In this document: positions 46,339-55,293 of the stretch, one piece after another | Numbering within the stretch: position 1 is the stretch's first letter | How the letters are laid out: each line of letters starts with the position of its first letter | Assembly (NCBI GenBank): GCA_027487575.1 | Contig: JAIYDJ010000054.1 | Span: forward strand, 1 to 64,000 | Origin: Rhodobacter sp. | GTDB lineage: Bacteria; Pseudomonadota; Alphaproteobacteria; Rhodobacterales; Rhodobacteraceae | DNA: 64,000 nucleotides | Direction: 5' to 3' | Notes under the pieces: generated by a model | What the model saw: the letters and a program-made list of their open reading frames with translations, nothing else | What the model was told of the DNA's origin: nothing | Databases searched by the model: none | Translations under genes and position numbers: made by a program

Positions 46339-47511
46339 TCAGAACCCGGCGCCGCCAAAGCTGCGCGGCGCGGGGTCGATCACGACCATCTGGCCGTTGC
46401 GCACCTGTGCCACGGCCAGACCGCGTTCGTTGGTGCCGTCACCGCGCAGACGGAAGATGCCGTTGACCCCGACAAACCCCGCGCCTTGTGTCAAGGACGC
46501 GCTGTTGATCGCCCCCGCTTGCCCCCGCCGGGCCAGCGCCCCGATGGCCGCGATGCCATCATAGGCCAGACCGGAAATCGGATGCGGCGCTTCGCCGTAG
46601 GCCGCCTGATAGCGCGACTGGTACTGGGCATAAAGCCCCGGATCGGGCAGCGCGAACCAGCCGCCCTGCACACCGGGCAAGGCCAGAGTCGCCGCAGGGA
46701 TGTCCCAGCGTGTCAGGCCGATCAGCCGCGTCGCCTCGGTATCCAGCCCGTTGTCGCGCAGCAACTGCGTGACCAGCGGCAGCGCGCCTGCGGTGTCCGC
46801 CGTCATGAACACGGCGTTGGCAGAGGTCGACCGGGCCGACGCCACGATGCCGGGGGCAGCGGCAACAACCCCGTTCTGAGAAAACTCGTAGCCGCTGACG
46901 GCCACAACCGACCCGCCCGCCGATGCGACGCCGCGTTCGATGGCGGCGCGGCCCACTTCACCTGCGGTGTTGCGCTCGTGCACGACCATGATGCGCGACT
47001 TGCCGTTGCGCACCGCATAGCGCGACAGACGCTCGGCGGTGTTCTGGAAGGTCGGGCCAAGGACAAACACGTTGCCCCCCGCGATGTCCGAGTTGTTCGA
47101 GAAGCTGAGCACATTCAGCCCGCGCCCGGCCACCGCGACCCCGGCCGCATTCGCCTCCTGCGCGAACACCGGGCCGAGAATGACCTGCGCCCCTTCGTTG
47201 GCGGCCTGGATCGCCATGGCCTGTGCCTGTCCGGGCTGCCCTGCGGTGTTGTAGACCCGCAGGTTCACGGTCACGCCGTTCAGGTCGGCCATGGCCAGCC
47301 GGGCCGCGTTCTGCAACGACCGCGCCAGCAGCTCGTCACTTGCCTGCCCGGACCCGCCGGGGACCAGCAGGGCCACATTGACGGCACCGCTGCCGCCCGT
47401 GACCGGACCGGTCGCCACCGGAAGCGTGTCGCAGGCGGCAACCGCCAGAGCCGCCGCGCCTAAGACAAACCGGACCAGCGACTTGCGGGCAAAGGCCAAA
47501 ACAGACATCAT
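46339..47511 (-). CDS. lpoA: Lipoprotein activator of PBP (LpoA-like)
   Basis: A 390-residue lipoprotein with lipobox LAVAAC (acylated Cys27) and a periplasmic-binding-protein-like domain. In E. coli LpoA activates PBP1a and lies divergent from yraL (rsmI); the same divergent layout with rsmI-yraN occurs here, which supports the identity. GxSLAYDGIAAIGAL-like segment and PBP-like folds are seen. The synthase partner is elsewhere. Confidence 0.78.
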   Translation of the reverse strand: MMSVLAFARKSLVRFVLGAAALAVAACDTLPVATGPVTGGSGAVNVALLVPGGSGQASDELLARSLQNAARLAMADLNGVTVNLRVYNTAGQPGQAQAMAIQAANEGAQVILGPVFAQEANAAGVAVAGRGLNVLSFSNNSDIAGGNVFVLGPTFQNTAERLSRYAVRNGKSRIMVVHERNTAGEVGRAAIERGVASAGGSVVAVSGYEFSQNGVVAAAPGIVASARSTSANAVFMTADTAGALPLVTQLLRDNGLDTEATRLIGLTRWDIPAATLALPGVQGGWFALPDPGLYAQYQSRYQAAYGEAPHPISGLAYDGIAAIGALARRGQAGAINSASLTQGAGFVGVNGIFRLRGDGTNERGLAVAQVRNGQMVVIDPAPRSFGGAGF

Positions 47512-47599
47512 GGAACATTCCTCACTTCCAGAGGCTCAAGGATTGGGGCGAAAAGTAGTCGGTTCGCCCGGGGAAGTAAACTTGTCAGGGAACATCGCA

Positions 47600-48487
47600 G
47601 TGACAATCGGCCAAAGCCACCAGGGGCCGGGCGGGGATCGGGGTCCTTTGGCCAAGGGGCTCTACTTCATTGCGACGCCGATCGGGGCGGCCCGCGATAT
47701 CACCCTGCGCGCGTTGGACATTTTGGGCGCGGCAGACGTGCTGGCGGCCGAAGATACCCGGACCCTGCGCCACCTGATGGAAATCCACGGCATCCCGCTG
47801 GGCGGGCGGCCGCTGGTTGCCTATCACGACCACAACGGCGACGCGGCGCGACCCCGCCTGATCGCGGCGCTGAAGGACGGCAAGTCGGTGGTCTACGCGT
47901 CCGAGGCGGGAACGCCGCTGATTGCCGACCCGGGGTTTCAACTGGCACGGGCCGCGATTGCCGAAAGCCTTCCCCTGATTGCGGCGCCCGGGCCGTCGGC
48001 GGTGCTCTGCGCGCTGGGTGTGGCGGGACTGCCCACCGACCGGTTCCTGTTTGCGGGGTTTCTGCCGAACACCACGTCAGCCCGGACCCGGACCCTTGGG
48101 GACCTGCGGGACGTCCCGGCGACCCTGGTGTTTTACGAATCTCCGCGCAGGCTGGCGCGCAGTCTGGCCGACATGGCCGCGACGCTGGGCCCGGCGCGCC
48201 CGGCGGCGGTCTGCCGGGAACTGACGAAGCGATTCGAAGAGGTTTCCCGCGGCACGCTGGGGGAACTGGCAGAAATATTCGCCAGCCGCGAGGTGAAAGG
48301 CGAAATCGTGGTCGTGGTGGACCGCGCCGCGCCCGAAGTTCTGGATGCGGACGCGGTGGATCGGGCGTTGTTAGCGGCTCTTTCATCCTTGTCTGTGAAA
48401 GATGCGGCAGCGGATGTGGCCAGACGGCTGGGCGTGGCGCGGCGCGACGTCTATCAGCGCGCTCTGGATCTGGGGGGGAAGGAATGA
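47600..48487 (+). CDS. rsmI: 16S rRNA (cytidine-2'-O)-methyltransferase
   Basis: RsmI (295 residues) methylates C1402 of 16S rRNA. The GLYFIATPIGAARDITLRALDIL start, AEDTRTLRHLMEIHGI and ASEAGTPLIADPGFQL are diagnostic of the SAM-dependent tetrapyrrole-methylase-like fold. GTG 47600 is preferred with AGGGAA upstream; TTG 47582 is an alternative. It overlaps yraN by four bases and is divergent from lpoA. Confidence 0.92.
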   Translation: MTIGQSHQGPGGDRGPLAKGLYFIATPIGAARDITLRALDILGAADVLAAEDTRTLRHLMEIHGIPLGGRPLVAYHDHNGDAARPRLIAALKDGKSVVYASEAGTPLIADPGFQLARAAIAESLPLIAAPGPSAVLCALGVAGLPTDRFLFAGFLPNTTSARTRTLGDLRDVPATLVFYESPRRLARSLADMAATLGPARPAAVCRELTKRFEEVSRGTLGELAEIFASREVKGEIVVVVDRAAPEVLDADAVDRALLAALSSLSVKDAAADVARRLGVARRDVYQRALDLGGKE

Positions 48488-48837
48488 CGGGCAAGGTTTC
48501 CTATTGCGCCGGGTTGGCGGCGGAAGATCAGGTCGCGCAGATCTATGCAAGGTCGGGGCGGCCGATTGCCGCGCGGCGCTGGCGCGGTTCCTGCGGCGAA
48601 ATCGATCTGATCGCCCGAAACGGGGCCGAAGTGATCTTCATCGAAGTCAAGAAAAGCCGGACCCATGCACAGGCCGCCGCGCGTCTATCGCAGCGGCAGA
48701 TCGACCGCATCTATGGGGCCGCCAGCGAATTCCTGACCGGGGAACCGCTGGGTCAGGCGACTGACGTGCGGTTCGATGTTGCGCTGGTCGATAGCTGCGG
48801 GCGCATCGAGCTTTGCGAAAACGTGTTCGCCGCCTGA
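48484..48837 (+). CDS. yraN: YraN/UPF0102 putative endonuclease-like protein
   Basis: A 117-residue UPF0102 protein with a PD-(D/E)XK-type core: [29 protein letters not shown] supplies the Glu, Asp and ExK residues. Function is not established. Its ATG overlaps the rsmI stop. It is part of the rsmI-yraN-gshB block conserved in alphaproteobacteria. Confidence 0.88.
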   Translation: MTGKVSYCAGLAAEDQVAQIYARSGRPIAARRWRGSCGEIDLIARNGAEVIFIEVKKSRTHAQAAARLSQRQIDRIYGAASEFLTGEPLGQATDVRFDVALVDSCGRIELCENVFAA

Positions 48838-48895
48838 TCAATTGCATCCGGCCCTGGTCTGCGCCATCAAGGGGGCAACAGATCAGGAGAGACCG

Positions 48896-49840
48896 ATGCC
48901 GCTGAATGTCGCCTTGCAGATGGACCCGATCGGTGCGGTCAACATCAACGCCGACAGCACGTTCCGCATTGCGCTCGAGGCACAGACGCGCGGGCACCGG
49001 CTGTTCTTTTACACGCCGGACAAACTCGCCTTTGTCGAGGGCCGGGTGATCGCACGCGGTTTCCCGGTCGAGGTGCGTCGCGAACTGGGCAACCACGTGA
49101 CCTTTGGGGCCGAAACGGAAGTCGATCTGGCGGATTTCGATGTGGTCTGGCTGCGGCAGGATCCGCCTTTCGACATGGGCTACATCACCACCACGCATCT
49201 GCTGGACATGATCCATCCGCGCACTCTGGTGGTCAATGATCCGTTCTGGGTGCGCAACTGCCCGGAAAAGCTGCTGGTCCTGCAGTTTCCCGATCTGACG
49301 CCACCCACCGCCATTGCACGCGATCTGGCGACGATCCGGGCGTTCAAGGCGCGGCATGGCGATGTCATCCTGAAGCCGCTTTATGGCAACGGCGGCGCGG
49401 GGGTGTTCCGGCTGGATGCGCAGGACCGCAATCTGGCGAGCCTGCACGAGGTGTTCATGGGCATCAACCGCGAGCCGCTGATCGTGCAGAAGTTCCTGCC
49501 GGCGGTTTCGCAAGGCGACAAGCGGATCATCCTGGTGGACGGTGAACCGGTCGGGGCGATCAACCGGGTGCCGCAGGCGGGAGAGACGCGGTCGAACATG
49601 CACGCAGGCGGGCGTCCCGAGCCGGTCGGGCTGACGCCGCGCGATCTGGAAATCTGTGCCGCCATCGGCCCGGTGTTGAAGGAAAAAGGCCAGGTTTTCG
49701 TCGGGATTGACGTGATCGGCGACTGGTTGACCGAAATCAATGTGACCTCGCCCACAGGCATCCAGGAGTTGGAGCGGTTCGACGGGTTCAACGCGGCCGA
49801 ACGCATATGGCAGGTCATCGAGGCCAAGCGCGGACTTTGA
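48896..49840 (+). CDS. gshB: Glutathione synthetase
   Basis: GshB (314 residues) ligates glycine to gamma-glutamylcysteine. [15 protein letters not shown] at the start, then the ATP-grasp core [13 protein letters not shown] and the C-terminal [16 protein letters not shown] are standard. ATG 48896 has AGGAGA about six bases upstream. It continues the rsmI-yraN unit. Confidence 0.95.
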   Translation: MPLNVALQMDPIGAVNINADSTFRIALEAQTRGHRLFFYTPDKLAFVEGRVIARGFPVEVRRELGNHVTFGAETEVDLADFDVVWLRQDPPFDMGYITTTHLLDMIHPRTLVVNDPFWVRNCPEKLLVLQFPDLTPPTAIARDLATIRAFKARHGDVILKPLYGNGGAGVFRLDAQDRNLASLHEVFMGINREPLIVQKFLPAVSQGDKRIILVDGEPVGAINRVPQAGETRSNMHAGGRPEPVGLTPRDLEICAAIGPVLKEKGQVFVGIDVIGDWLTEINVTSPTGIQELERFDGFNAAERIWQVIEAKRGL

Positions 49841-49879
49841 TGCGGACGCATCCCGGGACAAAACCTGTTCCCGGCGCGG

Positions 49880-51394
49880 TCAGCTTTTCGCGCCGACGCC
49901 GATCCGGAAGCTGACCGCCTCGGCGATGTGTGGCAGGGCGACATGGTCCGCCCCTGCAAGGTCCGCGATCGTGCGGGCGACGCGCAGGATGCGGTGATAG
50001 CCCCGCGCCGACAGGCCGAACCGTTCCGCCACCCGCGCCAGCAGCGCCCGGCTTTCGCCGTCGGGGCCCGCGACCTGTTCCAGCAGCGCGCCCTCCAGAT
50101 CGGCGTTGACGCGCAGGTCGGGATGATCGGCGAACCGCGCCGTCTGGCGGTCGCGGGCGGCGCGAACCCGGGTTCCGACCTCGGCCGACGTATCCCCCGA
50201 GGCGGGCAGGTCGAGGTCCGTGTAAGCCACCGGAGGCACATCGACACGCAGGTCGAACCGGTCCATCAGGGGCCCGGATATCCGCCCCAGATAGTCGTCG
50301 CCGCAATGGGGAACCTTGGCGCAGGCCCGTGCGGGATCGGTCAGGAAGCCGCATTTGCAGGGGTTGGCGGCAGCAACCAGCAGAAAGCGGCAGGGATAGC
50401 GGACGTGCGCATTGGCGCGCGCCACCACCACGTCGCCCGTCTCGATCGGCTGGCGCAGGGTTTCAAGAACCGGGCGGGCGAACTCGGGGAATTCATCCAG
50501 AAACAGAACGCCATTGTGGGCCAGGCTGATCTCGCCGGGTTTGGCGGATTTTCCGCCCCCCACGATGGCGGCCATCGACGCGGTATGGTGGGGTTCGCGA
50601 AACGGCCGGCTGCGCGAGATGCCGCCTTCGGTGAGCAGCCCCGCAAGCGAATGGATCATCGAGGTTTCCAGCGCCTCGTTCGCAGACAGCGGCGGCAGGA
50701 TGCCGGGCAGGCGGGCGGCGAGCATTGATTTGCCCGACCCCGGCGAGCCGACCATCAGCATATGATGCCTCCCGGCGGCCGCGATTTCCAGCGCGCGCTT
50801 GGCCCGTTCCTGACCTTTCACGTCCCGCAGATCGCGGCCGAACGGCTCGGCGATGACCTCGCCCGCCTCGGCCGGGGTGATCGGCTGTTGCCCGGTGTAG
50901 TGGCGCACGACCTCTGCCAGGGTGCCGGGGGCCAGAACCTCGCAGGCGCCGACCCAGGCCGCTTCTGCGCCGCAGGCGCGCGGACACAGCAGCGTGCGGT
51001 CCTCTTCGGCAGCGGCCATTGCGGCGGGCAGTGCGCCAATGACCGGCATCAGGCGGCCATCCAGCGAAAGTTCCCCCAGCGCAAGCGTGCGTTCCACCTC
51101 ATGTTTCGGAATGATGTCCAGGGCGGCGAGAAGGGCGAGCGCGATGGGCAGGTCGAAGTGAGAGCCCTCCTTGGGCAGATCGGCGGGCGAAAGGTTGACC
51201 GTGATCCGTTTTGAGGGCAGCGCGATGGACATGGTCGCAACCGCCGCGCGCACCCGTTCGCGTGCCTCGGACACCGCCTTGTCAGGCAGGCCGACGATGC
51301 TGAAAGACGGCAGCCCCGGCGACAGGGCGCACTGCACCTCGACCAGGCGCGCCTCGACCCCTTCGAAGGCCACAGTGTAGGCGCGTGCGACCAT
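49880..51394 (-). CDS. comM: ComM/YifB-type AAA+ ATPase (natural transformation helicase)
   Basis: A 504-residue Mg-chelatase-like AAA+ protein of the YifB/ComM family. ComM is a hexameric branch-migration helicase used in integrating transforming DNA. The N-terminal LonC-like part (1-170) is followed by Walker A GSPGSGKS and a Walker B VLFLDEFPEF, plus a C-terminal zinc-like CKCGFLTDPARAC. In Rhodobacter capsulatus ComM is needed for taking up DNA from gene transfer agents. Its upstream region contains TTAACC (see regulatory entry). Confidence 0.9.
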   Translation of the reverse strand: MVARAYTVAFEGVEARLVEVQCALSPGLPSFSIVGLPDKAVSEARERVRAAVATMSIALPSKRITVNLSPADLPKEGSHFDLPIALALLAALDIIPKHEVERTLALGELSLDGRLMPVIGALPAAMAAAEEDRTLLCPRACGAEAAWVGACEVLAPGTLAEVVRHYTGQQPITPAEAGEVIAEPFGRDLRDVKGQERAKRALEIAAAGRHHMLMVGSPGSGKSMLAARLPGILPPLSANEALETSMIHSLAGLLTEGGISRSRPFREPHHTASMAAIVGGGKSAKPGEISLAHNGVLFLDEFPEFARPVLETLRQPIETGDVVVARANAHVRYPCRFLLVAAANPCKCGFLTDPARACAKVPHCGDDYLGRISGPLMDRFDLRVDVPPVAYTDLDLPASGDTSAEVGTRVRAARDRQTARFADHPDLRVNADLEGALLEQVAGPDGESRALLARVAERFGLSARGYHRILRVARTIADLAGADHVALPHIAEAVSFRIGVGAKS

Positions 51395-51410
51395 GCGGCG
51401 GCTCTTTTCC

Positions 51411-51425
51411 GTTTACCTTGGTTAA
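51411..51425 (-). promoter_or_regulatory. Possible CtrA half site upstream of comM
   Basis: Minus-strand TTAACC-AAGGTAAAC (51425-51411) lies 17 bases upstream of the comM start. TTAA-N7-TTAA is the CtrA site; here the first half matches and the second is AAAC. In R. capsulatus DNA-uptake genes depend on CtrA, so the position is suggestive, but one good half is weak evidence. Confidence 0.3.
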
Positions 51426-51444
51426 CGGGTAGCAGCGGAATGGT

Positions 51445-52308
51445 TTAAGATTGGTAAAGTCCCATGAAGTTCGGCCAGGCTTCGGGGTCGGCAGCGGTCT
51501 TGTCGCGGCAGAAGGCGTTGCAGAAACCGAAGCGGCGGTTTTCGAGTTCAAGGACGTGGGTCACGGGATTGCCGGAGTAGGGGCAGGCAGAGTTCTCGGC
51601 AGCCGTGCCTTCGACGCTGCGGGCGGGCAGGGGCACGGGGCCGGGCCAGGCCCGTGTCGGCCAGTCCCGCCGGTAAAAGTCCTGATCCGGACCGTCGACC
51701 ATCCCCATCGCCCGCCAGCGGCGGAATGACGGGTGCGCAAGCTGCCGCGCCACATAATCGGCGGCAAGCGGGTTCACCGGCAGGTTGTAGCCTGCGATCC
51801 GCCCCGCGACGGGCGCAAAGAATGCGTCGGCTGCCGAATAGCCTCCACACAGCCAGGGACCGCCGAATTTCTCCAATGCCCAGGCCCAGAGGGTTTCAAG
51901 CCGGGCAAGGTCTGCTAGGACCGCCGGGGTGGGGGTGCAGTCGGTGTAGCTGACGCGCAGGTTCATCGGGCAATGGCTGCGCAGTGCGCCAAAGCCTGCA
52001 TGCATTTCGGCGGCCAGCACGCGGGCGGTGGCGCGCAGGGCGGCGTCGGCGGGCCAAATTCCGGCCTCGGGATGGCGGGAGGCCAGTTCTTCGGCGATCG
52101 CGATTGTTTCGGGCACGACGGTGCCGTCGGGCGTGCGCATCGTCGGGGCGGTGCGGGCCGGAGGGAAATCGCGCAGGATGGTTGCCAGTTCATCGGTGTA
52201 AAGCTGCGCGCGGATCGTCTTGACCGGGATGCCGAACGCGTCGAACAACAGCCAGCCGCGCAAGGACCAACTGGAATAGGCGCGGTCACCGATGACAAGA
52301 TCGTACAT
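51445..52308 (-). CDS. Glutathione S-transferase fused to a TRASH-type metal-binding motif
   Basis: A 287-residue protein. The N-terminal thioredoxin-like GST domain (about 1-80) and helical C-domain (about 90-200) resemble maleylacetoacetate-isomerase-like GSTs with the SSWSLRGW start. The tail carries C-X20-C-X3-C, ending in FGFCNAFCRDK, which fits the TRASH/YHS metal-binding pattern (C-X19-22-C-X3-C). Such fusions may sense or bind metal while acting on glutathione conjugates. ATG 52308 is used. It lies 110 bases from the phosphatase gene. Confidence 0.75.
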   Translation of the reverse strand: MYDLVIGDRAYSSWSLRGWLLFDAFGIPVKTIRAQLYTDELATILRDFPPARTAPTMRTPDGTVVPETIAIAEELASRHPEAGIWPADAALRATARVLAAEMHAGFGALRSHCPMNLRVSYTDCTPTPAVLADLARLETLWAWALEKFGGPWLCGGYSAADAFFAPVAGRIAGYNLPVNPLAADYVARQLAHPSFRRWRAMGMVDGPDQDFYRRDWPTRAWPGPVPLPARSVEGTAAENSACPYSGNPVTHVLELENRRFGFCNAFCRDKTAADPEAWPNFMGLYQS

Positions 52309-52418
52309 GGGTCGTTCTTTCCTGAATGGGGGGCCAGCCCTGCATCCCGATGGCCGCCTTTGCAGAAAGGAAGCGGACAAGGGCGGGCGGGGCAAGCGGT
52401 ATTCCGTGCGGTAACCAA

Positions 52419-52994
52419 TCACGGGCGGTGATTGATGAGGCCCGCGTGCCAGCCTTGCCCCGTCAGGCGCAGTTCGGTGACCGACAGGTTGTCGATCTTG
52501 TGGGCAAAGACCTCGATGGCCGGAATGTTCAGGGCGCGTTGCAGGGCGGCAAGGATCGCCCCGAAATGGGCCACCACGATGATGTCTTCTCCGGGGTGCG
52601 CAGCCGCCAACCGGTCAGTCGCAGCCCAGACTCGCTGCGTCAGATTGTCCCATCCTTCGCCTCCCGGCGCGCGGACCTGACCCGGCTGGTCCCAGAAGGC
52701 GCGGATCAGCGCCGGGTTCTCGGCTTCGACCTCGGCAAAGGTGCGCTGCTCCCAGGCGCCGAAGTGGATTTCCCGCAGACCGGGGTCGTGCGGCAAGCGG
52801 CGGCCGGGGCAAAGGACGTCGGCGGTCGCAGTGGCGCGGATCAGGTCGGACGAGATGGTCAAGGCAGAGCGGGGCAGGTGACCGCGCAGGCGGCTGATTG
52901 CGGCGGTGTCGGCAAGATCGGCGGAAAGGTCGGTCCAGCCGATCATCGCCTTCGCGTGAGTCGGGCCATGGCGTACCCAGAAAAACCGCGTCAT
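52419..52994 (-). CDS. Histidine phosphatase family protein (CobC-like)
   Basis: A 191-residue phosphoglycerate-mutase-fold phosphatase. The RHG active site is FFWVRHGPTHA and the second His lies in VVAHFGAIL. It starts inside the end of cobU (ATGA overlap), so by context it is probably the alpha-ribazole phosphatase of cobalamin synthesis, although fold alone does not prove this. Confidence 0.78.
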   Translation of the reverse strand: MTRFFWVRHGPTHAKAMIGWTDLSADLADTAAISRLRGHLPRSALTISSDLIRATATADVLCPGRRLPHDPGLREIHFGAWEQRTFAEVEAENPALIRAFWDQPGQVRAPGGEGWDNLTQRVWAATDRLAAAHPGEDIIVVAHFGAILAALQRALNIPAIEVFAHKIDNLSVTELRLTGQGWHAGLINHRP

Positions 52995-53488
52995 TTCAAG
53001 GCGATGGCCAGACCGGCCACCACAAGGACCACCCGGTTTGCCTGCGCCGCCAGCATCTGGTTCAACCGGCCCTGCGCGTCTGAAAAGGCGCGGGCCAGCG
53101 CGTTGTCGGGCACGATGGACCAGCCGACCTCGTTGCTGACCACGATCACCGAAGCCGGACATTCGGCCAGCGCCGCCTTCAGCCGGGCTGTTTCCGCCAC
53201 CAGATCGTGGCCCGCCAGCAGGTGGTTGGTCAGCCACAGCGTCGCACAATCCAGCAGCACCACCTCGTCGGATGCCGCCTGTCCCAGGGCCATACAAAGG
53301 TCGAGCGGGGCCTCGACCAGATGCCAGTCCGGTCCGCGATCCGCCTTGTGGCGCGCGATGCGGGCCGTCATTTCGGCGTCGAACGGCTGTGCCGTGGCGA
53401 TGTAGCGCCGCTTTCGGCCGGTGGCGCGGGCCAGACCCTCGGCTTGGGCCGATTTTCCCGACCGCGCCCCCCCCAGCACGAGGGTCAT
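52991..53488 (-). CDS. cobU: Bifunctional adenosylcobinamide kinase/guanylyltransferase
   Basis: CobU/CobP (165 residues) phosphorylates and guanylylates adenosylcobinamide in nucleotide-loop assembly. VLGGARSGKS is the P-loop and ATAQPFDAEMTARIARHK with the histidine for GMP attachment follows. ATG 53488 is used; a GTG at 53515 would add nine residues. No cobalamin riboswitch fits in the short upstream gap. Confidence 0.85.
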   Translation of the reverse strand: MTLVLGGARSGKSAQAEGLARATGRKRRYIATAQPFDAEMTARIARHKADRGPDWHLVEAPLDLCMALGQAASDEVVLLDCATLWLTNHLLAGHDLVAETARLKAALAECPASVIVVSNEVGWSIVPDNALARAFSDAQGRLNQMLAAQANRVVLVVAGLAIALK

Positions 53489-53503
53489 TTCTGAGATTTC
53501 AAG

Positions 53504-53533
53504 TGATCCGGTCACAACTTTCCCGCGTAACGA
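53504..53533 (+). promoter_or_regulatory. RpoE-type promoter upstream of rpoH-II
   Basis: TGATCC (53504-53509) is followed after 18 bases by TAACGA (53528-53533), about 40 bases before the rpoH start. TGATCC is the -35 element shared by RpoE-dependent promoters of R. sphaeroides, where RpoE controls rpoH-II in the singlet-oxygen response. The match is visible; control by RpoE is inferred. It overlaps the start of the divergent cobU. Confidence 0.65.
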
Positions 53534-53574
53534 GTGTTGAAGCTTCGAGACTGAGGCACATAGGGGAGATGGCA

Positions 53575-54453
53575 ATGGCGCTTGACGGCTATAACGACCA
53601 AATCCTGTCCCGCCAAGCGCGGGCGGCGGAATTGCTGGATGCGGAAACCGAGTTGAAGCTGGCCTATGCGTGGCGCGATCAGCGCGACGAGCAGGCGCTG
53701 CACCGGTTGATCACCGCCTACATGCGCCTCGCCATCAGCATGGCGTCGAAGTTCCGCCGCTATGGCGCGCCGATGAACGACCTGATCCAGGAAGCGAGCC
53801 TTGGCCTGATGAAGGCCGCCGACAAGTTCGATCCGGATCGCGGCGTGCGGTTTTCGACCTATGCGGTGTGGTGGATCAAGGCATCCATCCAGGACTATGT
53901 GATGCGCAACTGGTCCATGGTCCGGACCGGGTCCACCTCCAGCCAGAAGAGCCTGTTCTTCAACCTGCGCCGCGTGCAGGCCAAGCTGGAGCGCGAGGCG
54001 GCAGCGATTGGAGAGCGGCTGGACAGCCACCAGTTGCGCGAAAAGGTCGCGATCGAGTTGGGCGTGCCGCGCCATGACGTCGAGATGATGGAGGGGCGCT
54101 TGCTGTCCTCCGACCTGTCGCTGCATGCGCCGCAGGCCAGCGACGAGGATGGCCGCGAGTGGATTGACGCGCTTGAGGATGAAGGCCCGCAGGCGGCAGA
54201 GGTGGTGGAAGATCGCCACGACAAGGCGCAGCTTCGCGAATGGCTGCTGTCGGCGCTGGCCCAGTTGAACGAGCGCGAGAGGTACATCGTGGCGCAGCGC
54301 AAGCTGATCGACGATCCGCGTACCCTCGAATCGCTGGGGCTTGAAATGGGCCTGTCGAAGGAACGCATCCGCCAACTGGAAGCCGCGGCCTTTGCCAAGC
54401 TGAAGCGCGGGTTGGAGCAACGCTCGCCCGAGGTGCACGCCCTTCTCGCATGA
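53575..54453 (+). CDS. rpoH: RNA polymerase sigma factor, RpoH-II type
   Basis: A 292-residue sigma-32-family factor. Region 2 (LIQEASLGLMKAADKFDPDRGVRFSTYAVWWIKASIQDYVMRNWSMVR) and region 4 (LGLEMGLSKERIRQLEAAAFAKLK) are clear. The N-terminus (MALDGYNDQILSRQARAAELL) and TGSTSSQKSLFFNLRRV match the RpoH-II branch of Rhodobacter rather than RpoH-I, from memory. ATG 53575 has GGAG six bases upstream. It overlaps the chaN-like gene by four bases. Confidence 0.9.
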   Translation: MALDGYNDQILSRQARAAELLDAETELKLAYAWRDQRDEQALHRLITAYMRLAISMASKFRRYGAPMNDLIQEASLGLMKAADKFDPDRGVRFSTYAVWWIKASIQDYVMRNWSMVRTGSTSSQKSLFFNLRRVQAKLEREAAAIGERLDSHQLREKVAIELGVPRHDVEMMEGRLLSSDLSLHAPQASDEDGREWIDALEDEGPQAAEVVEDRHDKAQLREWLLSALAQLNERERYIVAQRKLIDDPRTLESLGLEMGLSKERIRQLEAAAFAKLKRGLEQRSPEVHALLA

Positions 54454-55244
54454 GGTGGGTCGCGGTCTGGCTGGTGCTGGGTCTGCCCGCGATGGCGGGC
54501 CGGATCGCGGATGTGGCGGAGATTCCGGCGGCGGACGTGGTGATCCTGGGGGAAATCCACGACAACCCGCAGCATCACCGCAATCAGGCCGATGCGGTCG
54601 CGGCGCTGCGACCGACCGCCTTGGTGTTCGAAATGCTGACCGCCGAACAGGCGGCGCTGATCACGCCCGAAAACCGTGACGATCCTGCGCTGGCAACGCT
54701 GTTGGGTTGGGAACAGTCGGGCTGGCCGGATTTTGCGATGTACCGTCCGATCCTGACCGCCGCGCCGCAGGCTGCAATCCTTGGCGCTGCACTCGCCGCG
54801 GAATCGTTGCGCGGTCTGCGTGACCCTGCGGCCATCGCGGCTTTGTTGCCTGACGCGCGGTTCGGGCTGACGAAGCCGCTGACCGCCGCTGATCAGACGG
54901 CACGCGAGGCCGAACAGAAGGCGGCGCATTGTGATGCTTTGCCGGATGACCTGCTGCCCTACATGGTCGCGGTGCAGCGGTTGCGCGATGCGGTTCTGGC
55001 GGAGAGGGCACTGGACGCGTTTCAGGAACACGGCGGTCCGGTCGTCGTCATCACCGGCACGGGCCATGCCCGCCGCGATCAGGGCATACCTGCGGCCTTG
55101 GCGCTGGCCGCGCCACAGGTTCAGGTCCTGTCGGTCGGGCAGTTCGAGGCGGACCCGGGGCCGGATGCACCCTATGACCTATGGATCGTGACCGACGCCA
55201 CTCCCCGCGAAGACCCCTGCGCCGCCTTCCGGACGGGCAATTGA
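54450..55244 (+). CDS. ChaN-family haem-binding-type lipoprotein/secreted protein
   Basis: A 264-residue ChaN-family protein (PF04187; Tiki-like fold), implicated in iron/haem handling in some bacteria. The VILGEIHDNPQHH segment and VITGTGHARRDQG carry the family's His/Glu positions. The N-terminus (MRWVAVWLVLGLPAMAG) is a signal sequence without a clear lipobox cysteine. It is coupled to rpoH by ATGA overlap, so it is likely in the same RpoE/RpoH stress unit. Confidence 0.78.
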   Translation: MRWVAVWLVLGLPAMAGRIADVAEIPAADVVILGEIHDNPQHHRNQADAVAALRPTALVFEMLTAEQAALITPENRDDPALATLLGWEQSGWPDFAMYRPILTAAPQAAILGAALAAESLRGLRDPAAIAALLPDARFGLTKPLTAADQTAREAEQKAAHCDALPDDLLPYMVAVQRLRDAVLAERALDAFQEHGGPVVVITGTGHARRDQGIPAALALAAPQVQVLSVGQFEADPGPDAPYDLWIVTDATPREDPCAAFRTGN

Positions 55245-55293
55245 ACGCGGACCGGTTTCGCCCTAGACAGGGACGACCCTGCGAGGAGCCGAA

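Noticed and set aside
43808..46564. 918-codon plus-strand frame across glnD
   Set aside because: Antisense to glnD, whose motifs are complete; the frame is a by-product of GC-rich codon bias and has no recognisable domain.
53272..53574. N-terminal extension of the rpoH frame
   Set aside because: Sigma-32 homology starts at 53575 and the extension overlaps cobU.
53489..53574. Cobalamin riboswitch upstream of cobU
   Set aside because: The upstream gap is only about 85 bases and shows no recognisable B12-box.
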